From contig JBCFYV010000001.1 of the NCBI GenBank assembly GCA_039000515.1, positions 54,907,904 through 54,971,903 of the forward strand: a DNA stretch of 64,000 bases. Reading direction: 5' to 3'. Positions within the stretch are counted from its first letter, which is position 1, and each line of letters starts with the position of its first letter. Below the pieces are notes generated by a model that was not told where the DNA came from, did no database searches, and saw only the letters and a program-made list of their open reading frames with translations. The position numbers and the translations under genes were made by a program. Origin of the DNA: Timema cristinae. Lineage: Eukaryota; Arthropoda; Insecta; Phasmatodea; Timematidae. Below, piece after piece: positions 1 to 9,915 of the stretch.

Positions 1-2350
1 TTCCCTTTAAAAAAAATTAAAAATTTAAGGGGTTTTTATTTAAAAAAAACTGTAAATTAAATTTATTTGGAATTTACCTTAAATTTTTTTTAAATGGGTT
101 AAATTATTTTTTTAATATAAAATAATTTTAAATTTTTTTTTACAAAAAAAAATAATTTAAAAAGAAAGGAAAAACTTTTATTTTTATTTTTTTTTTTTTT
201 AAAATTTTTTTTAAAAATTGGCTTTTAAATGACCTTTGTTTTTTAAAAAGGTTAAAAAATTTTTGTTTTTTTAAAGGAAAATATTTAAATTTTGGGAATT
301 TACTAAAAATATTTTTTTTTATTTTCTTCAAACTTTAATACATTATATCAATTTGCGCAATTGGGGGTTATTTTTAGTTTGTAACACCATGCTTATTCCC
401 CCCCCAGGATATTTTAAAATACTATTACGCTAAATTTTAGGTATTAAGAAAAATTTTTTTTTTGGGAGGGACCCCATTTACGTGGAAAGGGAAATTTAAA
501 AAAAATTTTTTAAAAATTCTCCAGCACTCCAACCCCAAAATTGAACCTTAATCTCTCACATCACCATTTGTATACCCGCCTTAACATGGTCCCCTGAACT
601 TTATATTCTTGATTTCACTGTTTTTATTATTTATCACATCCACGTAAAAACACAAAATTAAATAAAGAAAAAAAGCATTTACCCACAATTCCTATTTTTA
701 AAATTTTCTTTTCTCAAAAAAAAAAAAAATAACTTTCTTTTAAGCTTTTTATATCTTAAATTTAAGGGGTTGAATTTTAAAAATAACAATAATGTTTTTT
801 TACTAGAATAAAATTTAAAAAAAAAATTTTAAATTGGTTTGCTAAGACAAATTGAACTGGAAGGGTTGAGTATAAAAACGGGCCCGTTAACGTTCAACGA
901 TCACTTACTAAATAAACACAAAAATTTTCTCCCCAAAGTTAGTTAAACTTACTATTATGTTTTGGGAAATGCTTTGGGTTTTAAATGGCGTATTCTGAAG
1001 GGGTTTAAAATACAAGATGCAAGGGTTAGCGTGTGTAGGGGTGAAAACTTTACCCCCCAATGTTGTGTCACACAAGGGGGTTTTAAGGGGGCCCTTAAAA
1101 CTTTGGTCAGGTGTTGCCAACCATCTCGGAAAAAAATTTCAAAAAAGGGCTAAACCTGGCTTACTTTGATTTTAAAATTTGAACAAAAAACTTTTCGTAT
1201 TTACAAACAGGCCTTTTTTCATTTTCATAAAAATTTTTTTTAATTCACATTTTTAAACAAATTTTAAATTTAAGGTAATCATAATATTAAATAATTTCTC
1301 TGGGGGTTTCCGGAAGGGAAAATCCCATTTTTTTTTTTTCGCGAGACAGGAGTTGGGGTTTTTTAACCCGGGGTTATTTAAGAAAACACAAAAGTGGGAC
1401 ACCTTTTTTCAAATTAAACGTACTTCAATCCCTAATTACACTAACATAATGTGGAATTCATATAACCTTAAACAGTTATAAGACGTGAGTATGTGTGTGT
1501 GTGTGTTATATATAAATAGGGACCACGGCCAACAATAGCGAGGGGCAAGGTAAAAAACTCAGACCCACTCCCCAATAGTCATCTAAAATAAAAAATCCTA
1601 GTCCAAAAAAAATAAAATTAATCATTTTATCCGAAAACTCGCTTTGTTGTTGTCATTCCATAGCTGTTTTAAATGGTCTTACGTTTATCCACAAGAACAA
1701 CCAAAGAAAGGTCCGCACCGACTTTAAAGTTGCTCCGCCATTTTAAATTTTTTTCGGGGTTAAAAAATTTAAATTTTTCTTAAGTTTTTGGAATTTTTCC
1801 CAATCGGTTTACGGGCTAGAAGCTATAAGTTTGCCAAATTTCAAGTTTCTCCCAAGTCATTGGAAGGGTAACATTAATGTCATAAAGTGAGTCATCATGT
1901 GGCTTTGTAGTATAATAAAATTTAAAATCACTTATTGGAATGCATAAATGATTAGGGGAACTGGTAAATTTTTTATCACTTAAAATATTAGATAAAATCA
2001 AAAGCATTTTACCCCTTTGTATACATAACAACAACAAACCCAAAACAAAAAATTATGTATCTTGAATTTAAGTTTGAAAAATCTTCTATTATTTTTTTTT
2101 TGAAGTTGATATTTATACTTATAACTTTTTTTTACCTAACTTGAATTACCATTTATTTAATATAAAATTTAACTTTTCTCGCGTTTTTTAAAGGGCTCAA
2201 GACTCGCAATGGATATAATTATTTTTTTAATACGCCCGATGTAGCACATCTTCAGATTTCCCTAAAGAATGAAAACAAAGCTTAATTTGTTCACAAATAT
2301 ATATATATTCCAAGTTTTGGATGGGTGTTGACTGAATTTAAAAAAAAAAT
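1..2350. other. AT-rich, homopolymer-expanded edge region without genes
   Basis: This stretch differs from the rest of the window in texture. Runs of five to ten A or T, and runs of C or G such as those near 398-407 and 1078-1092, are far more frequent than downstream. The short reading frames here are lysine/phenylalanine-rich by-products of poly-A and poly-T and are not supported as genes. A distorted SINE at 373-600 can still be aligned by eye to cleaner copies, and its differences are concentrated in run lengths. This points to a low-quality consensus near a contig end, or to an unusual decay process. I see no other feature. Confidence 0.6.
373..600 (-). repeat. SINE family A, badly distorted copy
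   Basis: Read against the copy at 44,007-44,261, the order of blocks is preserved: the tail end (AACACCATGCTTATTCCCC, for the tail 'AGCACCGCGTCTTACTACCC'), the body block CATTTACGTGGAAAGGG (for 'CATTTGCGTGGAGGAAG'), then the T-arm/box B region AATTGAACCTTAATCTCTC, and finally ACCCGCC at the head end. Most differences are lengthened homopolymers. Minus orientation, because the tRNA-like head lies at the right end. Confidence 0.6.
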
Positions 2351-2351
2351 T

Positions 2352-2570
2352 GTTTTCACGATGTCGTCTGTCTGCAAAGTTTGTGTCTCAACCTAGACTC
2401 TAGAGTTGAAATCATTTTACAGATTTGCCTGCTTTTTAAGGTTTTCGTAATGTTCCCGTTTGTTTCATTTTTATTTTGGTAACGAGACATTTAACCCTAA
2501 AATTAAGGGTATGTTACTGAAGGGAATATATTTTTTTTCTTAAAATCGGATTTAAAAATTTCTATTAAAA
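2352..2570 (+). repeat. Dispersed repeat family E, fragment
   Basis: The segment contains GTCGTCTGTCTG, then a block like AATCATTTTACAGAT, then AAAATTAAGGGTATGTTACTGA. The same ordered blocks recur near 42,370-42,560, 35,310-35,430 and 44,338-44,450. No reading frame survives. The family looks like a non-autonomous, AT-rich dispersed element; its class cannot be told from this window. A TTTTCTCGCGT-like block, which ends several copies, also occurs nearby at 2,175-2,186. Confidence 0.4.
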
Positions 2571-2832
2571 TTCATATCCAGACATTGTTTAAACACTAGA
2601 AACAATATGGCACCTCTCATTTCCCCGATGAAATTAATTAGAGGTACTTTGCATAAGTGGAAAATTCCAAATATAATTGTACTCCTCAAGTATTTCAAAA
2701 ACCAATAGCTTCTCATTGTAAAGTTGAAGGACTAATAAAAATATACAGTCTTAAGACTAAAAAATATCACAAAACTCTTATATATAAAATATACTGTAAT
2801 TTTATAAAACCAATGATATATCACAATTAATT

Positions 2833-3171
2833 CCCCACTTGGTTGGCTTTATCTTCCAGGTAGAGTGTTCGATATGAGGAAGAGAAATGACCAGGTCATT
2901 TGACACTGGGTTCAGGGAGCATATCTGGGTTCGACTTCAGCCGATGATTAGTACTTGGAAATTAGCATGATCTCTAATTGTAACTCAAAGTGATACGAAG
3001 TGGGCCTTGTTCACCAAACTTGAGAGGACTTCTCTCGGAGTCCCAGGATTGATCTCCTCATATCTTGTGTACCTCAGCCGCGCCCATCAACAACATCCTT
3101 ATCGGGGCCTGGGCAATGGCCCGGACATACAGCTGGGCTGATAGCCCTCCTGCAGCGTCGGGTGTTGAGTG
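2833..3171 (+). repeat. Structured SINE-like element with near-perfect TSD
   Basis: A GC-richer island (~340 bp) in AT-rich DNA. Flanking 9-mers CAATTAATT (2,824-2,832) and CAATTAGTT (3,172-3,180) look like a target-site duplication with one difference. The left part has a possible box A (around CAGGTAGAGTG) and a good box B (GGGTTCGACTTC), which suggests a tRNA-derived head. The right part is rich in short hairpins (GGGCC...GGCCC; GGGCTGATAGCCC). No coding sequence is visible and no other copy was seen in this window, so the family is unnamed. Confidence 0.5.
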
Positions 3172-3410
3172 CAATTAGTTAATATAATTATTCCTAAATA
3201 TTAGAAGCTAGAAGGAAATATCTTCCAACAGAAGACAAGTCATTACGAATGAACACAGGATGTAATTAAATATATTGATTCATAATTATATAAATACAGC
3301 AGTAAATAGATTGCAGCAGAGTACTTACATTATAAAGCAGATGTGCGGGACTGCAAAGTGACAGGAATCCTCCTCAGACATCCAGAGGATCAACGACCAG
3401 TGGGAGGTAT

Positions 3411-3411
3411 A

Positions 3412-3444
<33 letters not shown>

Positions 3445-3632
3445 AAAGAGCGTGATCTTCTAAAAATTAGATTGTTTATAAGGGTGAAAATAAAAATTAG
3501 CTCTGGAAACCAAACCGCGCATATCAACCGCATGACAGAACTTTGATTCAACATAACAAATACGTATGGTCACGTAGAACACGGATATAATATTAAATTA
3601 TAATATATTATATATATATATATATATATTAT
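3411..3632. repeat. (GA)n and (TA)n microsatellites
   Basis: A GATA/GA run occupies about 3,411-3,443 and a pure TA run about 3,601-3,632. Between them is ordinary AT-rich sequence. Nothing coding is seen. Confidence 0.8.
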
Positions 3633-4169
3633 ATTGCTTACATCAAATACTTTTCAAGAATGGTTCAAAGAAACCACGTTATTCGAGGAAATGTTTAGTC
3701 CCGTTGGTCAAAGCCTTCAGTGATATTCATTAATGTAGTTGTAACAATTTAGGGATATTTAAATACTAAGGGGGAGAGGTCCTCAGTTCGTGTCACAGAA
3801 ATACCAGATTTGAGCGAATGTATTTTAGAAATTAAAATCGGGGAAATGGGAGATGATTGTTTTGGTCTTTGGTGTTTCTTTGATAGAATGTGATGATCTT
3901 ATATCTATTATGTTTCTGCAACACTATTTATTCTTTCGTTTAACATACCTTACGAGTTTTAATTAAATATCTCAATTTTTAAGTAAGGGAATGAAATCTC
4001 TGTGTGATGCAAAGTGTACCATTTATTACAGTTGGTGGTGAAACAGCATGATAATATAAATATATATTATTATAAAATAAGGTGTATCTAACCTCTTTAA
4101 GGATCTTATGTATTTATTTATTGATATATTATCTTAATAGTAAAACAATATATTCAGTGTTTATAAGAG

Positions 4170-4640
4170 ACCAAAGCGGCCATTTGCTTTGGAGCACAAT
4201 GTAAACCGTTACTTCTATAGCGGTGGCTCGGCAATCAGCCACTCCCCTTTCATCCTAAACCCTCCTCCTAACTTCCTCAAGTTACTGATGGCACGCCAAG
4301 AAGCACATTCAATGAAAACCTTTGCTTTTGTAACAGCCAAAAGCAGTGGGACAAGGGGGAGTTGGGGAAGGGGTGGCGCGGGAGAAACGCATTAGCGTCG
4401 AGTAATTGCTTAATTTTCGCAATTTGCCAACACACATATACCTCTTAGTTCCCCCTTGCCGCTATCTCCATCTCTCTCAAGTGCGCTAGCTTTCTCTACG
4501 CCGAGCCTTCTCTTTAGATTTAAGTGGTTCTCTTCTGTTGTTTAAAATCTCTGTTTATCCTCGACTCCTGCGTACATCAATCACCTTCACTCGTCTAAGC
4601 TTCCCCATTAGTGTCCAATCCATTTAAGGAAGTGGAATGT
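4170..4640. other. GC-richer non-repetitive block, unassigned
   Basis: The base composition rises clearly relative to the flanks, and the block has no match to other parts of the window. A 68-codon plus-strand frame (4,189-4,395) exists but begins at a non-ATG codon, lacks protein-like composition and has no recognisable motif. The block could be a promoter/5' UTR of a gene outside the window, or conserved non-coding DNA. I cannot decide from sequence alone. Confidence 0.3.
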
Positions 4641-4810
4641 GCAAGGAATGCTTACCTACCTTTTATTATTTTAGTTTAATTTAAATTCTGATCTCAAAAA
4701 TTAAGTCAGTGGGCAACTAATAGTCGTTCATTTACTTGTGTCAGCGATGCTATATACTTACTTCGGGGATGTCGAGTTCCTCCAAGGATATACGTAGTCC
4801 TTTAATGATG

Positions 4811-5035
4811 GTCGAGTTACTCCACGACACCTCAAGAAGGGGATCTTAACACAGTAAATTACAAAATTAAATAAAAACTAAATTCATTAATGCATTAAAG
4901 TTAGGTTAAGTTAGGTTGGGTAAGCACCATAAGTATATATAGAAATTAACCAACAATACTTATAATCCATTCCTTCAGGTGTCGTGAAGGAACTCAAGAC
5001 CCCCCCCCCCCCATTTCTGCCCCCCCCCCCACCGC
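4811..5035. repeat. Short inverted repeat, TTAGG-like motif and poly-C runs
   Basis: About 25 bp at 4,811-4,840 (core CCACGACACCTCAAGAAGGGG) is the imperfect reverse complement of 4,970-5,000 (CCTTCAGGTGTCGTGAAGGAAC). Between them lies a TTAGGTTAAGTTAGGTTGGG-type stretch (~4,901-4,921), resembling the arthropod telomeric TTAGG unit at an interstitial site. Immediately after the right arm are C runs of about 14 and 11, separated by ATTTCTG. This may be a small foldback element. Confidence 0.4.
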
Positions 5036-5040
5036 CAAAG

Positions 5041-6850
5041 TGAAGTAATTAGATCCCTCCTCTCCCTCCCCCTCCCCTATTCAACCAAGTGGATGAACTC
5101 GATCATAGAATTAAGTTACCTTTATCGAAAAAAGGAATAAATCAGCTTTCGTGGAAGAACTCGAGCACGCCCACTTACTCACGCTTTGGCACTAGAAACT
5201 CAAAAGTTCATTGCCGCACTTACAAAAGTACGCCATTTATCTTTTGAGGTGATATCAACAATTTTTGTTTTTAAGTTTTAATCTTTACACAGCTTTGACC
5301 TCACTACTCAGATGCTATATTTTTATAAACCTTTTCCACTACGATTTCGAGACTTTGTGTTATCTTCTTCTAAAGTAATAATTATACATTTTTTTTCTTC
5401 AAGCTAACATTTTTTTAAACATTGAATCTGGAAATAATCTTTTGGCCAGAGTCATTCCTTCGACACAATGGACACGAATGCAATGTCTTATGTTCTTTTA
5501 TTGATTTATTTTAACCATTAGCCTCATAAAGAACATCTATTAATTAGGGTGTATTAAGATATAATAGTATTTTTATTTTTATTTCAATGATTATCCACAA
5601 AGATTGAACTTAATATTTTTATATTAATACATCAAATTACTGAACTTTTAGTTGAATGTTTATGAATTGTATTTTAAATTTATAATTTAGCATACGCGTG
5701 TTAGGTAGGGTAAAATTTTAGATTGACGATTATTTATTAAATATAAACTAAACATTTAAAAAAATCGTTGTTAAGTATTTTATTTATATTATTATCACCA
5801 TCATTCAATGTTAGCCACCTTTTTACAATTGCTATTTAAAAAAACATATTTAGCGATGTCTCACCTGCAAGCAGTTCACAGGGATGCTAAGTTATATTTT
5901 TTCCCAACATAACTCAGAGGTCCTGAGAGAGTCTCTTGTTAGATTTAATGCATTATTGTTTTAAGTTTTACTCCGAGATAGTAAGTTTTGTTGTTTTTAA
6001 ATGTAAATGTTGGTTTTGAACACAAAGTATTGTATTCGTTTTACATATGAGCAAGCCCACCATTCTTTTATCATCTATTTTATGTTTTTTTAATGACGTC
6101 ACTGGACTTAAAGTTAATAAATAGATAAATGCCTTTTTTTTTAATATTTTCCCCTCTTTCCTATAAAAGAGATAACACATCCTCATTATTACTATATGTT
6201 ATATACAAAATTTATTGACAGCGTTTATCTTCCCAATGGTGCCTTTCTATTGGGTTTACCAAACAATACCTTGATACTGTTCTAGATTCTTCCATTCGTG
6301 CTGAATCCCCTGACTAACTTAACCTACGGAACTTAATTAGCCTAACAAGGTATTGTGATTGAGTAAAATTTATATATCCCCTCATTATATAACCTCCTCC
6401 ACAACCTGTTATCCTCAACCTTATTTAAATTCCTAATAATGATGTTATAAAGCTGGTAAATAAATCATGCAATTTGTGACAAGTATCCTTCGCTTTGTGT
6501 GGTTAATTGGTTCCTTGAAACCCTCGAGAAAATCAAACTCGTATAAAGTAAATTAATCTAAACGAGAATATAAAGAAGGGGCTGCATTCTAAAATAAGGA
6601 AAAGATATTAATAATTTGTAGAGAAATGAATTTTTTAATAATTTTCTTTACTTAATACATTGAAACTTTACTACACCTGATTAGATAAATAAACTCACAC
6701 TGGTGAGTAAGATCTTAATTGTCAAGCTACTTCAAAGGCTCTGGGTTAATATTGATTACTTGCAGCTTTCTTTGGGGCCATACGCCAATAAAAAACTGTT
6801 TTGCTCTTTTTGTTTAACAATAACTGTATAGTTATAAACTACCCACTTTA
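5041..6850. other. AT-rich intergenic DNA, nothing recognised
   Basis: Both strands were read. A 72-codon minus frame at 5,968-6,186 lies in AT-rich DNA and has no family signature. No SINE tail, tRNA-like box pair or tandem repeat is visible. Confidence 0.5.
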
Positions 6851-7097
6851 TTGGCAACGTGGTCTAACGCACTACTCTCGCAGTAGACTATAGACTGTCG
6901 ATGAAGAGGAAAACAAGGTTTTAATCTCGGTCGGGTGTTACTGGGGGTGGTGTTTCCAAAATAGTTTTCCACTCTCCCTCTACGCGAATGAGGATACACT
7001 TTCTATAAAATATAAGTTAACCAATCTCTAGGCCATGAGCGTAATTACTACATAAGCGTGTAATCCAATCGGATAGAAATACATGGTACTAAAAAAA
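6851..7097 (+). repeat. SINE family A, head subtype 2
   Basis: The head reads GGTCTAACGCACTACTCTCGC (the subtype with a longer tRNA-like part), then TTTTAATCTCGGTCGGGTG in place of a standard box B. Next come the conserved body block TTTTCCACTCTCCCTCTACG and a decayed tail GTAATCCAATCGGATAG ending in GGTACTAAAAAAA. Plus orientation. Substitutions throughout indicate an old copy; no target-site duplication could be fixed. Confidence 0.75.
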
Positions 7098-7564
7098 TGT
7101 ATAATCTATAAATATGTATTCAATGATCTCAATCATTAGAGTTCACGAGTTATAATGGGCCAAACTTGCTATTTTAGCCTCCTTCTCTGCTTTCTCCATT
7201 TAAAATAATATTAATTTTTTAAATTGTTATTTGGAGTGGTCCTATACCTTCTTGCCGAATCTCCATTTTATACCACAGATAATAATAATTGCTGCTAAAT
7301 CTGTGGGGTTTTTTTTTCAATTGCAGCACCTCCACGTCCCATATAAACAAACTCCTTTTAAATTTAGAATTTTAAGACTTTTATAGCCCTTCCCTCCTTT
7401 CCTTACTGTTTCTCAAAGTCCTAGTTAATAGTTAAGCCTTGTCAGCCCTTATTCACTAATGAACATAAAGTATGGTTAAATATTGTTTCTAAACAAGAGC
7501 GTACCATATATTATATCTGCAAGAGAATGAACGAGGGGTTTGAGAAGGTGCCCTGATGTGGAAA

Positions 7565-7840
7565 TCATCTCATTGAGCCAGCGCAGATTCTGGTGATAAC
7601 CACCTTATCTTCGCTCCTACACCGCGGCCAACCCCTCATAGCTCCCCCCAGCAATGTTTTCTGAGTCATCAGAGCAGGCAGTTCTAGGAAGGAAGTTGAG
7701 CGAAGGGTGGCAAGGCTGTCTCGGTTGGATTCAGTTAACTGGAAGAGATGCTGACACGAGGTTCCCTCTAGCGGGAGTGGCGGGAATTTCTCAAAGGGCC
7801 CAGCTCCCTGTGTTAAGAGAAGTAGGATGAACTCATTCAC
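7565..7840 (-). other. 91-codon frame in a GC-richer block, unassigned
   Basis: The 7,560-7,860 block is clearly GC-richer than its neighbours. The minus-strand frame encodes a leucine-rich 91-residue product (beginning MNEFILLLLTQGAGPFEKF) that I do not recognise. It has no signal for splice continuation that I can defend. It may be chance, a fragment of an unknown element, or a non-coding conserved block. Confidence 0.2.
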
Positions 7841-7949
7841 ACCAGACAGGAACTAAACCAATCCACCCTTCCAGCGAATTTATCTTCTTGTCACCCCACG
7901 TGCTAACATTTACAGAAATTGAAGTTTATCAAAATGCACGTGCTCTCAA

Positions 7950-8300
7950 GTATAGGTTCTAAACTTTTTCTGTGTATTGGATCCCTTTGTTAAGTTTGAT
8001 GAATTTTATGGAACCTTTCTCAAAGTAGAGTTTTTATAAAAAAAAATAAAATACATAGGATTAGAAAGGAAACCACTTATAATGAAATACAATTATACAG
8101 TTATTAAAAATTTATTTTATCACAAAGCAATATATTTGCTTCTTTATTAAAGTATTAAATAACAAGAAAATACATTTAAATAATGCATGCTAAAGTTAAA
8201 TTTTATTTTTTAAAGAAATATCCACATAAAGTCTCTTGTTCCCACAATATCACGGAACCCATGAAAACTATCCAAAGACACCTTCAGGGCCCTGAACGAC
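7950..8300. repeat. Possible hAT-type non-autonomous fragment
   Basis: The segment TAGGTTCTAAACTTTTTCTG followed by GTATTGGATCCCTTTG resembles the common hAT-type terminal pattern (GGTTCTCAAACTTTTT followed by GGACCCC). Near the other side, ATCACGGAACCCATGAAAAC has a comparable inverted flavour. I could not establish matching termini or an 8-bp duplication, so the class remains a guess. Confidence 0.25.
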
Positions 8301-9113
8301 AGCTTAAAAATGTAGGTGTAAAAACGGAGATATTTTAAAAACACAATTTTAATCATTTCCATTTGATTATTAACTACTAAGATATGGCAGGAAACTTTTG
8401 TATGAGCAAATTCAATACAAAAAATAAATATACGTTAATGGATCCCATTAGTGTCTTGGACTATTATAAAAATACAACTCGGTTGTTTCACTTTACATTT
8501 ATTTATTTATTGGGATGATAGTTGGTTGAAATTTTAAGAAAATAAAGCATGACTTTTCAACCAAGAATGATAACATTATACTGTAATCTTAGGGTTATTT
8601 TATATGTATTGATAATATCTATCAAAAAACAATTTCAGAAAATAAAAGTATGAGTACGTATAAGAAGATCTTGTAAATTTTCTGTAAGATAGCTTTCTTA
8701 TGAAAATTGGGTTGTTGATAGAATAGTTAACCGTAAAACTATGTTTATTTTAAAGAGGATTTAAATATTCTCAAGATAATAAATTATACGTTAGAAATTC
8801 TTAAAGAGTGGAATATCTTATTTTAATATCCAAACATTGCACCAAAAAAGATTGATCATAATTATTTGAGATTATACTTATTCAACACACAAAAATAGGT
8901 TTTCACTATATATATTCTGAATAAAAATTGGGAATATTACTGAAAATTGATTTGTAATGTTCATTCTCTACTAATTGTGTGCTGAGCCTCCAATACACCT
9001 GTGTGCGGTTTTTTACATCACCTTGTAGTGGTCAGACAAAGGATTAAACTATTTTTTGTTGTATAACAGAATAAATAAACCTAGCATTTACATACATTTG
9101 GTCTAACCGTAAA
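8301..9113. other. AT-rich intergenic DNA, nothing recognised
   Basis: No open frame, SINE signature or tandem array is visible. Only scattered AT-rich words recur. Confidence 0.5.
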
Positions 9114-9470
9114 CTAGGCACATTTTTTATCAACACCCGTGTATTTGAAACCTCTTTCATCAAGATGAGCATTTTTTAATAAATCAGACAATTTATTAAG
9201 TGAAACTAGGCTCTGAAGAGCCTGACTAAAGCGAAGTCTGATCTCAGTACAATTAAGTATGTCTTCTGGTAGAAGTGCTACGTGCCAATCACCAGCAAGA
9301 AACACATGCTCGAAGATGCCAATGCGCTTTATGTATCGTGTAAGAGCCCCGACCACAAAGATGGCATGAACATTATCTTGAGGCATATACAGGATGTTAG
9401 GAAACTCATATCCCCAATTGTACATATTATAGTTAATTTGAACCAAAAGTAACATAAAATCCCTGTACAC
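9114..9470 (-). CDS. Unidentified 118-residue reading frame, possible exon or remnant
   Basis: The minus-strand frame gives 118 residues with a balanced amino-acid composition, unusual for this AT-rich window. It has a tryptophan/histidine segment GDWHVALLPEDILN around residues 61-74 and a charged C-terminus (NAHLDERGFKYTG). A possible splice acceptor, TACAG, lies just upstream of the frame on the minus strand (near 9,466-9,472), so the start codon may not be the true start. Minus-strand frames also continue into 9,471-9,838. I do not recognise the family. It could be an exon of a host gene, or the remains of a mobile element or an endogenised virus-like gene. Confidence 0.35.
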   Translation of the reverse strand: MYRDFMLLLVQINYNMYNWGYEFPNILYMPQDNVHAIFVVGALTRYIKRIGIFEHVFLAGDWHVALLPEDILNCTEIRLRFSQALQSLVSLNKLSDLLKNAHLDERGFKYTGVDKKCA

Positions 9471-9915
9471 TTACATCCTACAGACTATGCTAATATCGTT
9501 AAATTTTGTTAAAAGTGTTGGCTTACAGTACCGGGATAACAAAGCTGTGCAAGCATACGTGTACAACATGTAGCATAGTAGATAGGTACGCGGCACTGCA
9601 CATGTAATATTGGCAAGCACTTTCTGTGATGTAGGACCGTTAATGATGATCCTCAAAACGTATTCACATTTATATATGGACTGGTGTGTTGTTTACTATT
9701 AACTGTGGAATGTTCTGCTGCCGTACTAAAAGATGTCAAGACGTGTAATGCCACACGCCTAGCTCCTATGCAACCTGTTGTACACTTATTCTTGCACAGC
9801 TTTGCTCTCTCGGTGCTGTATGCTGAATATTTGAACACAATTTAATGGTATTAACATAGTTTACCGGAAGTGGGTGTACAGGGATTTTGTATTACATTTG
9901 GTTCAAACAAACCAT
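9434..9915. repeat. Inverted pair around GTGTACAGGGATTTT
   Basis: The word GTGTACAGGGATTTT, followed by a block like TTACwTTTGGTTCAAA, occurs on the minus strand at about 9,434-9,475 and on the plus strand at 9,873-9,908. Similarity extends upstream (ATAGTyT...GGAwGT). The two copies lie ~400 bp apart in opposite orientation. The right edge of the 118-residue frame falls inside the left copy, so frame and repeat may be parts of the same element. Confidence 0.45.

Noticed and set aside
140..331. Lys/Phe-rich 63-codon minus frame
   Set aside because: Produced by poly-A/poly-T runs in the low-quality edge region.
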